NCBI RefSeq assembly: GCF_001758785.1
Contig: NZ_LROM01000093.1
Coordinates: 124,001 to 188,000, forward strand
Reading direction: 5' to 3'
Length of the DNA stretch: 64,000 bases
Origin: Duganella phyllosphaerae
Lineage (GTDB): Bacteria > Pseudomonadota > Gammaproteobacteria > Burkholderiales > Burkholderiaceae_D
Shown here: in pieces, positions 19,560 through 28,708 of the stretch
Position numbering within the stretch: position 1 is the stretch's first letter
How the letters are laid out: each line of letters begins with the position of its first letter
Position numbers and translations under genes: made by a program
The notes under the pieces: generated by a model
What the model was told of the DNA's origin: nothing
What the model saw: the letters and a program-made list of their open reading frames with translations, nothing else
The model's database searches: none

Positions 19560-21284
19560 CTAGTCCTGGCCGATCAGCACGATCGGATTGCGGGTACCGA
19601 AATTGACACTGCCGCCGCGCACCACGGCAGTCTTGCCCGAGTAGTAGTCGCGCACCTTCTGGCCGTTGGCAAACACCCCGTGCAGCTTGATGGTGCTGGC
19701 CTTGTCGGTCGGCAGGTCGAGCGCCACCACCACCCGGTCGCGCAGGCCGTTCTGGTCGTATGTGCGCTTGAAGATATATGGCTTCGCTTGCAGCTGCTGG
19801 TGCACGCCCGCCCCCACCGCCACGTGGGCGCGGCGGAACTGGCCCAGGCGGCTCCAGTGCGCGTACACGTCGCCGACCTTGTAGCCGTCGCGCTGCGTAT
19901 TTTGCGCCAACTCGTCCCAGTTCATGAAGGACCGTAATTTGGCGTCGCCGGTGGCCTCAAGCATATCGAGCTTGCGCGCGGTTTCGTCGCCGTAGTAGAT
20001 CTGCGCGACGCCGGGCGCCAGCAGCAGCTTGGTCGCGCTCTCGAACGGGCGCTTGCGCGCGGCGTCGAACGGCGGCTCGTAGTCGTGCGAATCGATGTAG
20101 TTCAAGACCGAATAGCCTTGCAGCGCGCCGCCGTGCAGCATGTTCGAGTAGCTCGAAAACAGCGCTTCGTAATCCTTGTTGGCGTCGCGCACCAGGCCGA
20201 AGTTGATCAGGCTGTCGAAGCCCTGCTGGTAGTAGTTGGCAACGGTGCCGCCGCCCAGGTCGTGGGTCTGGCCGTGGGCGATATCGTAGTTATAGACTTC
20301 GGCGGTCATGTAGAACTTGTCGCCGAGCTTCTTGTCCGGGTTGGCTTTTTTCCAGTCTTCGTACGCCGCATCGGCCACCGTGCGCAGCTCTTTCCACACC
20401 TGCGGTTCCACGTGCTTGACGGTGTCGGCGCGGAAGCCGTCGACGCCAAATTTGCGGATCCAGTCGGCGTGCCACTTCATCAGGTAGTAGCGCGGTGCGC
20501 GCGGATAACCGGTCCTGGCAAAAAACTCGTCGAGCTCTTTGACCTGCTGGGTATAGCGTCCTTCGCGGCGCCATTTTTCCACCAGTTGCGGCGGCAGTTC
20601 CACCTCGGCGTCGCTGTCGGTGCGGATGTCCGGCAGGTTGTTGACCAGGGTGCAGGAGATGGTGGTTTTCGCGTCCTTGTAGGTGCAGGTAGGATCGGTA
20701 CGCACCCAGTCCTGCGGCCATGCCGGATCGATCGGCGTGACCGGACCGGTGTGATTCATCACGACGTCGAGGATCACGCGGATGCCGCGCGCGTGCGCCG
20801 CGTCGACGAAATTACGGAAATCGTTCTCGGTGCCCAGGTTGGCGTCCACCGCCGTAAAATCCTTGGCCCAGTAGCCGTGGAAGCCGTACGACTTGCCGGT
20901 GCCTTCGTCGGTGCCGGCGTGGATCTGTTCAACCGGCGGCGTGAGCCAGATGGCGTTCACGCCCAGCGCATCGAAGTAGCCGTCGTTGATCTTGTTGATC
21001 AGGCCAGCGAGGTCGCCGCCCATGTAGCCGCGCAGCGGTGCCGCATCCTTCTGGCGGCCGTACGCCAGGTCGTTGCCGGTAAAGGCGTTATTGAAACGAT
21101 CGGTCAGCACGAAATACACGGTGGCGTTTTCCCACAAGAAGGGCTGGGCCGCCTTGGGCGCCTCGATCGGCGGCGGGCCTTTCTTCTTGACGCCAGTGGC
21201 CTGCGCCGCGGCGTTGCCGCCGGTTGCGGCCAAAGCCAATGTCATCACTGCCAGGGAAATCGTGCTCCACCGTGTCAATCTCAT
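19560..21284 (-). CDS. secreted GH13 alpha-amylase
   Basis: A 574-residue alpha-amylase. Signal peptide about 1-28 (cleavage near NAAAQA); barrel starting WENATVYFVLTDRF; conserved regions VILDVVMNHTG, nucleophile Asp287 (GVDGFRADTVKH), acid/base Glu329 (YMTAEVYNYD) and Asp401 (YIDSHDYE). It hydrolyses internal alpha-1,4 bonds of starch or maltodextrin outside the cytoplasm. The frame is open 23 residues upstream, overlapping pgm; ATG at 21284 begins the signal peptide. Last gene of the MFS-pgm-amylase operon, 16 bases after pgm, and convergent with the EAL gene (14-base gap). Confidence 0.94.
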   Translation of the reverse strand: MRLTRWSTISLAVMTLALAATGGNAAAQATGVKKKGPPPIEAPKAAQPFLWENATVYFVLTDRFNNAFTGNDLAYGRQKDAAPLRGYMGGDLAGLINKINDGYFDALGVNAIWLTPPVEQIHAGTDEGTGKSYGFHGYWAKDFTAVDANLGTENDFRNFVDAAHARGIRVILDVVMNHTGPVTPIDPAWPQDWVRTDPTCTYKDAKTTISCTLVNNLPDIRTDSDAEVELPPQLVEKWRREGRYTQQVKELDEFFARTGYPRAPRYYLMKWHADWIRKFGVDGFRADTVKHVEPQVWKELRTVADAAYEDWKKANPDKKLGDKFYMTAEVYNYDIAHGQTHDLGGGTVANYYQQGFDSLINFGLVRDANKDYEALFSSYSNMLHGGALQGYSVLNYIDSHDYEPPFDAARKRPFESATKLLLAPGVAQIYYGDETARKLDMLEATGDAKLRSFMNWDELAQNTQRDGYKVGDVYAHWSRLGQFRRAHVAVGAGVHQQLQAKPYIFKRTYDQNGLRDRVVVALDLPTDKASTIKLHGVFANGQKVRDYYSGKTAVVRGGSVNFGTRNPIVLIGQD

Positions 21285-21300
21285 GCTGTTTTCCTTATAG

Positions 21301-23007
<1,707 letters not shown>

Positions 23008-23010
23008 TTA

Positions 23011-24336
23011 TTAACGTTCGGGGGCTGCGTTATCTTGAACGGCCAGCGTCAGGATGGCCGCCACCAGCATGCACACGCCGCCGAGCATCAAGGTCTTGAC
23101 CGCCTCGCCCATGAACAGGTACTTGGTCACAAAGCCCAGCAGCAGGCTGCTCATAATTTGCGGAATCACGATGAAGAAGTTGAACACGCCCATGTAGTAG
23201 CCCATGCGCTTGGGCGGCAAGGCGCCGGCCAGGATCGCGTACGGCATGGTCAGAATGCTGGCCCAGGCAATGCCCACGCCCACCATTGGCAGGTACGACA
23301 TGCGCACATCGTGCACGGCGAACAGGCTGATCAGGCTGACGCCGCCGATGGCCAGGCACAGCGTGTGGGCGAACTTGCGGCTCGTATGGCGCGCCAGCAC
23401 CGGCAGCACGAACGCCGCCAGCGCGGCCACGCCGCTATACACCGCAAACATCACGCCCACGTGGCTGCCGGCGGCCTGGAACGCGGCCGACTGCGCGTCG
23501 GTGGTGCCGAACACGTTTTTGCCGATGGCGACGTTGGTGTAGATCCACATCGCAAAAAGGCCGATCCAGGTGAAGAACTGCACCGCTGCCAGTTGCACCA
23601 TGGTCTTGGGCATGCCGGCAAAACCGGCCAGGATTTCCTTGATTGCGTGCAGCAGGCCCTGGTTGCGGCGCTGCTCGGCACGAAACGCTTCCATGTCCTC
23701 GGGCGGCAGTTCCTGGGCGGTCAGCACGGTCCACAATACGGCGCTCATGTAGATGGCGCCGCCGGCGTAGAACGAGTAGCGCACGGTGTCGGGAATGGCG
23801 CCGGCCACCGATTCGTTGGAGACGCCCATGTAGTCGGCAAAGATGGTGGGCAGCAGCGAAGCGATCACCGCGCCCCAGCCGATAAAGAAGGTCTGCATGG
23901 CAAAGCCGGCGGTCTGCTGCGATGGTCCCAGCTTGTCGCCGACGAAGGCGCGGAACGGTTCCATCGAGACGTTGATGGCGCCATCGAGCATCCACAGCAC
24001 CGCCACGGCCATCCACAGCGCCGACGAGTGCGGCATCAGGAACAGCGCGATCGAGGCGAACAGCGCGCCCAGGAAGAAGAACGGCCGACGGCGGCCCCAG
24101 GTCGGGTGCCAGGTGTTGTCGCTCAGGTAGCCGATGATGGGCTGCACCAGCAGGCCCGTGACCGGGGCGGCGAGCCAGTACAGCGACAGGTTGTCGGGAT
24201 CGGCGCCCAGGGTGGAGAAAATCCGGCTGGTGTTGGCGTTTTGCAGCGCGAAGCCGAATTGAATGCCGAAAAAGCCGAAGCTCATATTCCACAGCTGCCA
24301 GAACGACAGTATGGGCTTCCTGAGGTGTGAGTGCAT
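23011..24336 (-). CDS. MFS sugar transporter (SLC45/maltose-type)
   Basis: A 441-residue inner-membrane carrier with 12 predicted segments. The N-terminus FWQLWNMSFGFFGIQFGFALQNANTSRIF and the loop GRRRPFFFLGAL match the SLC45-like sucrose/maltose transporters found in Caulobacter and Xanthomonas maltodextrin clusters; a D in LSDNT lies in the loop 2-3 motif. Likely imports maltose or maltodextrin with protons. ATG 24336 is chosen because the upstream extension covers its own promoter. First gene of the operon with pgm and amylase. Confidence 0.9.
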   Translation of the reverse strand: MHSHLRKPILSFWQLWNMSFGFFGIQFGFALQNANTSRIFSTLGADPDNLSLYWLAAPVTGLLVQPIIGYLSDNTWHPTWGRRRPFFFLGALFASIALFLMPHSSALWMAVAVLWMLDGAINVSMEPFRAFVGDKLGPSQQTAGFAMQTFFIGWGAVIASLLPTIFADYMGVSNESVAGAIPDTVRYSFYAGGAIYMSAVLWTVLTAQELPPEDMEAFRAEQRRNQGLLHAIKEILAGFAGMPKTMVQLAAVQFFTWIGLFAMWIYTNVAIGKNVFGTTDAQSAAFQAAGSHVGVMFAVYSGVAALAAFVLPVLARHTSRKFAHTLCLAIGGVSLISLFAVHDVRMSYLPMVGVGIAWASILTMPYAILAGALPPKRMGYYMGVFNFFIVIPQIMSSLLLGFVTKYLFMGEAVKTLMLGGVCMLVAAILTLAVQDNAAPER

Positions 24337-24362
24337 GCTGCGCGTCCCGAGTATTTTGAATT

Positions 24363-24397
24363 TGTAGCAAAATAACATGCAGACACGGGTGTGTCAA
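24363..24397 (-). promoter_or_regulatory. promoter with overlapping HexR-like operator for MFS-pgm-amylase (site D)
   Basis: Minus strand: TTGACA (24397-24392), 17-base spacer, TATTTT (24374-24369). The palindrome TGTAGC-AAA-ATAACA (24363-24377, plus-strand reading, 10 of 12 arm positions) covers the -10 box. This is the clearest promoter-operator overlap in the set. Confidence 0.75.
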
Positions 24398-24435
24398 ATG
24401 AACTTTTCCCTAGTAAAATAACGAGAAACAGCGGG

Positions 24436-24475
24436 TTGACCACCTATTTTTGACGCCAAATGTAGCCAAACAACA
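24436..24475 (+). promoter_or_regulatory. -35-like box and HexR-like operator ahead of GH31 gene (site E)
   Basis: TTGACC (24436-24441) is a good -35 box; TGTAGC-CAA-ACAACA (24461-24475, 11 of 12 arm positions) covers the expected -10 position. Divergent from site D in the same interval. Confidence 0.6.
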
Positions 24476-24498
24476 CAACGACGAGACTCCACACTGAC

Positions 24499-26958
24499 AT
24501 GATACGCAATTCCTTCGTTCAACTCTCCGCCGGCCTGCCCCTGATGGTGCTGGCGCTGGCGCTGGCCCCGGCAGCGGCTGCTGCTACTGCCGAGCGCACC
24601 TTCGAGTCGATGGTCGCCGCCAGCGGCCAGCTCGACATCCGCACCAGCGACGGCCGCTACGTGATCAAGCCCTACTCCGCCGCCATCCTGGAAACCACCT
24701 TCATTCCTGCCGGCGAAGGCTACGATCCTGCCTCGCACGCGGTGGTGCTCGCCCCCGCAGCAGTCAAGGCCACCGCACAGGACAAGGGGGATCGCATCGA
24801 ATACGCCACGTCCGGCATTGCCGCCACCATCACCAAGTCGCCGTTCCGCATCAGCTACACCTACAAGGGCAAGCCGCTGGTGGCGGAAAAGCGCGGATTT
24901 CTGAAGGTGCGCGACGACGTCGCCACCGGCAGCAAGGATATCAACAAGGGCGAAGCGCGCGAGCTCGACGCCATCGAATTCGCACTCGACGCCGACGAGG
25001 CGTTATATGGCGCCGGTGCGCGCGCCGTGGGCATGAACCGGCGCGGCAACCGCTTTACCCTGTACAACAAGGCCGATTACGGCTACGGCGCCACGTCGAA
25101 GCAGCTCAACTACGGCATGCCGATCGCCATGTCGTCGAAACTGTACGCGCTCCACTTCGACAACGCCCAAACCGGCTACCTCGATTTCGACAGCAAGAAG
25201 GACAACACCCTGACCTGGGAAACCATCGGCGGGCGCAAGACCTACCAGGTGGTGGCCGGCGACACTTGGCAGGACGTGGTGGGCAACTACACCAGCCTGA
25301 CCGGCAAGCAGCCGTTGCCGCCGCGCTGGGCCTTCGGCAACTTCGCCATGCGCTTCGGTTATCACACCGAGGCGGAGGCGCGTAAAACAGTGCACCAGTT
25401 TGCGCTCGACGACATCCCGCTCGACGCCATCGTGATGGACCTGTACTGGTTCGGCAAGGACGTCAAAGGCACCATGGGCAACCTGGCCTGGGACAAGGAC
25501 AACTTCCCCAACCCTACCGGCATGATTGCCGATTTTCAAAAACAAGGCGTGCAGACGGTGGTGATCTCGGAACCGTTCATCGTCAATACGTCGAGCCGCT
25601 GGCAGGAGGCCGTCGATAAAAAAATCCTCGGTACCGGGCCGGACGGCAAGCCGCTGTCGTACGATTTCTTCTTCGGCCACACCGGCCTGATCGACATCTT
25701 CGGCGCCCCGGGCCGCGACTGGCTATGGGACATCTACAAGGGCCTGCGCCAGCAAGGCGTCAAGGGCGTATGGGGCGATCTGGGCGAGCCCGAACTGCAC
25801 CCCACCGCCATGCGCCACGCCACCGGCAGCGCCGACGAAGTCCACAACATCTACGGCCACCAATGGGCGCGCCTGGTGGCCGAGGGCTATCAGAAGGACT
25901 TCCCGACCGAGCGGCCGTTCATCCTGATGCGCGCCGGCTACTCGGGCACGCAGCGCTACGGCATCATCCCGTGGTCGGGCGATGTCGATCGCAGCTGGGG
26001 CGGTTTGCAGTCGCAGCCCGAGATCGCGCTGCAGATGGGCATGCAGGGCGCCGGCTATATGCACTCGGACCTGGGCGGCTTTGCCAACCCGGTCGAGGAC
26101 GACGAACTGTATGCGCGCTGGCTGCAGTACGGCGTATTCCAGCCGGTGTTCCGCCCGCACGCGCAGGAGGAAGTGCCATCGGAACCGGTGTACCGCAATG
26201 CGGCGACGAAAGCGCTGGCGCGCCAGGCGATCCGCCTGCGCTACGCGCTGCTGCCGTATAACTACACGCTCGGCTTCGAGAACAACCAGCGCGGCCTGCC
26301 GCTGATGCGGCCGATGGTGTACGAAGAACCGGGCAATCCGAAAGCGCAGTCGATGTCATCGACTTACCTGTGGGGCAAGGACTTCCTGGTCACGCCGGTG
26401 ATGACCAAGGGGGCGCAGACGGCCGACGTGTACTTCCCGGCCACCAGCGCCTGGTTCGATTTTTATACCGGCGAACGCCATGCCGGCGGCACCACTAAAA
26501 CCGTGGCTTTGAAGGCCGACCACATTCCGGTGTACGTGCGCGCCGGCGCCTTCATCCCGATGACGGCCGTGGTGCAAACCACGCGCGACTACAGCACCCG
26601 TCGTATCGCCCTTCACTACTACCACGATGCGGCGGCAACCGCCGGCAGCGGCCAGCTGTACGACGACGACGGCGCCACCGCGCAGGCCTACGAGCATGGC
26701 AAGTACGAGCTGCTGCGTTTCGCCAGCGTGTTCAAAGGCCGCACCTTGAGCTTGAGCGTGGCGTCGGAACTGGGCAAGCAGCAGGCCCGCCAGCCGCGCG
26801 CCTTCGACGTCAGCGTGCATAACGTGGCAAACAGGCCTGCCGCCGTCAAGGTCGATGGCAAGGCCGCCGCCTTTGGCTGGGATGCCCAGGCCAGGCTGCT
26901 GACGGTGACCTTGCCCGCCAATGCGGCAGCGGCACGCAGCGTGGTGGTGACCTTGTGA
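24499..26958 (+). CDS. secreted GH31 alpha-glucosidase
   Basis: An 819-residue GH31 enzyme with a signal peptide (about 1-28). The N-terminal beta domain (about 30-260) precedes the barrel: FAMRFGYHTEAEA, IVMDLYWFG, nucleophile Asp427 in GVWGDLGEPE and acid/base Asp495 in IPWSGDVDRSW; then FVTP-type LWGKDFLVTPV and a C-terminal beta domain near 640-819 (DDDGAT). It releases glucose from the non-reducing end of maltooligosaccharides in the periplasm or outside. Divergent from the MFS operon, sharing an operator region. Confidence 0.93.
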   Translation: MIRNSFVQLSAGLPLMVLALALAPAAAAATAERTFESMVAASGQLDIRTSDGRYVIKPYSAAILETTFIPAGEGYDPASHAVVLAPAAVKATAQDKGDRIEYATSGIAATITKSPFRISYTYKGKPLVAEKRGFLKVRDDVATGSKDINKGEARELDAIEFALDADEALYGAGARAVGMNRRGNRFTLYNKADYGYGATSKQLNYGMPIAMSSKLYALHFDNAQTGYLDFDSKKDNTLTWETIGGRKTYQVVAGDTWQDVVGNYTSLTGKQPLPPRWAFGNFAMRFGYHTEAEARKTVHQFALDDIPLDAIVMDLYWFGKDVKGTMGNLAWDKDNFPNPTGMIADFQKQGVQTVVISEPFIVNTSSRWQEAVDKKILGTGPDGKPLSYDFFFGHTGLIDIFGAPGRDWLWDIYKGLRQQGVKGVWGDLGEPELHPTAMRHATGSADEVHNIYGHQWARLVAEGYQKDFPTERPFILMRAGYSGTQRYGIIPWSGDVDRSWGGLQSQPEIALQMGMQGAGYMHSDLGGFANPVEDDELYARWLQYGVFQPVFRPHAQEEVPSEPVYRNAATKALARQAIRLRYALLPYNYTLGFENNQRGLPLMRPMVYEEPGNPKAQSMSSTYLWGKDFLVTPVMTKGAQTADVYFPATSAWFDFYTGERHAGGTTKTVALKADHIPVYVRAGAFIPMTAVVQTTRDYSTRRIALHYYHDAAATAGSGQLYDDDGATAQAYEHGKYELLRFASVFKGRTLSLSVASELGKQQARQPRAFDVSVHNVANRPAAVKVDGKAAAFGWDAQARLLTVTLPANAAAARSVVVTL

Positions 26959-26968
26959 CGTTGTAAAC

Positions 26969-27012
26969 GCATCGAGCGCTTCACACCCAAAGAAGTGTGA
27001 AGCGCTCGATGC
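26969..27012. terminator. 18-bp perfect hairpin between convergent genes
   Basis: GCATCGAGCGCTTCACAC, loop CCAAAGAA, GTGTGAAGCGCTCGATGC. It separates the ends of the GH31 and manC genes. No T-run on either side; probably a bidirectional transcript end or barrier. Confidence 0.75.
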
Positions 27013-27050
27013 TGCCGAACTACAGCTCTACAACTGTCAGCAATCAGCGA

Positions 27051-28469
27051 TCAGGCGCGCTGGTAGACGTCCTCGAAACGCACGATGTCGTCTTCACCGA
27101 GGTAGCTACCGGACTGCACTTCGATCAGGTGCAGCGGCAATTTGCCCGGATTTTCCAGGCGGTGATTCATGCCGATAGGAATATACGTCGACTGGTTTTC
27201 CGACAACAGCGTGACATTTTCGCCGCACGTCACGCGCGCGGTGCCGCTGACCACGATCCAGTGCTCGGCGCGGTGATGGTGCATTTGCAGCGACAGCTTG
27301 CCCCCCGGATTGACCGTGATGCGCTTGACCTGGAAACGTTCACCAATGTCGATGCCTTCGTACGAGCCCCATGGACGATACACCTTGGTGTGGTGCAGGT
27401 GCTCGGTGCGGTCGTCGGCGTTGAGGTGTTCGACCACTTTCTTGACGCGCTGTACGTGATCGCGATGCGTGACCAGTACCGCGTCGGCGGTTTCCACCAC
27501 CACCAGGTCCTGCACGCCGATGACGGCCACTATGCGGCTTTCCGCACGCACCAGGCTGTTTGTCACGCCGTCCAGGTACACGTCGCCACGGCTGGCGTTA
27601 CCGTCGGCGTCGTGTTTTTCCACGTCCCACAGCGCCGACCAGGAACCGACGTCATTCCAGCCGATGTCGGCAGCCACCACCACCGCGCGGCGGGTGTGCT
27701 CCATCACAGCGTAGTCGATCGATTCGGACGGCGACGCGGCAAACGACGCTTCGTCCAGGCGGCAGAAGTCGAGGTCGCGGTAGGCCAGGCGCACGGCGTC
27801 TGCGGCAGACGCTTCCATGGCCGGCTGCAAGGCACGCAGTTCGTTCAGATACGTCTGTGCCTGGAACAGGAACATGCCGCTGTTCCAGTAATACGCGCCG
27901 TCGGCCAGGAAGCCCTGCGCCGTGGCGAGGTCCGGCTTTTCGACGAAGCGGTCGACCTTGTAGCTGCCGGAATCGGCTACCACAGCGTCTCCGCGACGGA
28001 TATAGCCATAACCGGTCTCGGGGCCGGTCGGCACGATGCCGAAGGTGGCCAGCGCGCCATCGTTGACCAACTCGGCCGCGTGGGCGATGGCGGCATGGAA
28101 ACCGGCGCGGTCATTGATGACGTGGTCGGCCGGCAGGACCAACATGACTGCATCGGGATCCTGGGTCAGCAGGAAATGGGCTGCGGCGGCCACCGCCGGC
28201 GCGGTGTTGCGGCCGACGCACTCGAGCATGATGCCCAGCGGCGTAACACCGATCTCGCGCATTTGCTCGGCGACCATGAAGCGGTGTTCGTTGCCGCAAA
28301 CGATCAGCGGCGCGGCCATCGTGGCGCCCTCGGGCAAGCGCAATACCGTCTCCTGCAGCATGGAACGATCCGATACCAGCGGCAACAGCTGCTTGGGCAT
28401 CATCGCGCGCGACAGCGGCCATAGACGGGTACCGGCGCCGCCGGACAAAATGACTGGATAAATTTTCAA
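27051..28469 (-). CDS. manC: mannose-1-phosphate guanylyltransferase / mannose-6-phosphate isomerase
   Basis: A 472-residue two-domain enzyme, usual length. The N-terminal nucleotidyltransferase (about 1-340) has PVILSGGAGTRLWPLSR and FVEKPD; the C-terminal cupin isomerase (about 350-470) has YEGIDIGERFQVKRI and metal-binding QMHHHRAEHW. It makes GDP-mannose, the precursor used by Gmd and Rmd encoded 15 kb away. The start is TTG (first codon giving the family N-terminus) with only a weak purine-rich site. It lies isolated among amylolytic genes, transcribed toward GH31. Confidence 0.95.
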   Translation of the reverse strand: MKIYPVILSGGAGTRLWPLSRAMMPKQLLPLVSDRSMLQETVLRLPEGATMAAPLIVCGNEHRFMVAEQMREIGVTPLGIMLECVGRNTAPAVAAAAHFLLTQDPDAVMLVLPADHVINDRAGFHAAIAHAAELVNDGALATFGIVPTGPETGYGYIRRGDAVVADSGSYKVDRFVEKPDLATAQGFLADGAYYWNSGMFLFQAQTYLNELRALQPAMEASAADAVRLAYRDLDFCRLDEASFAASPSESIDYAVMEHTRRAVVVAADIGWNDVGSWSALWDVEKHDADGNASRGDVYLDGVTNSLVRAESRIVAVIGVQDLVVVETADAVLVTHRDHVQRVKKVVEHLNADDRTEHLHHTKVYRPWGSYEGIDIGERFQVKRITVNPGGKLSLQMHHHRAEHWIVVSGTARVTCGENVTLLSENQSTYIPIGMNHRLENPGKLPLHLIEVQSGSYLGEDDIVRFEDVYQRA

Positions 28470-28647
28470 GTGATAATCTCTTTCTGAGCTACGAACACCG
28501 CGTCGACACCCTGCTTGCTGCGGCCCGTACCATGGTTAATTCAATAATCTTGCAATGTTGCTTTCGAGTCTTACTCAATGCCGCACTATTATATAGCCTG
28601 CAACCGCCAGCATTGACCCAGTGCCATCCCGCAAGCGCGAAGAACGG

Positions 28648-28677
28648 AAAAAACCTCCGCCGGTTTCCCGGCGGAGG
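28648..28677 (-). terminator. Rho-independent terminator of the TonB receptor gene
   Basis: Minus strand: CCTCCGCCGG, loop GAAA, CCGGCGGAGG followed by six T. It lies 31 bases beyond the receptor stop, isolating it from manC. Confidence 0.93.
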
Positions 28678-28708
28678 CCCACATACTGCGGAGACAGCAG
28701 TGTAAAAC

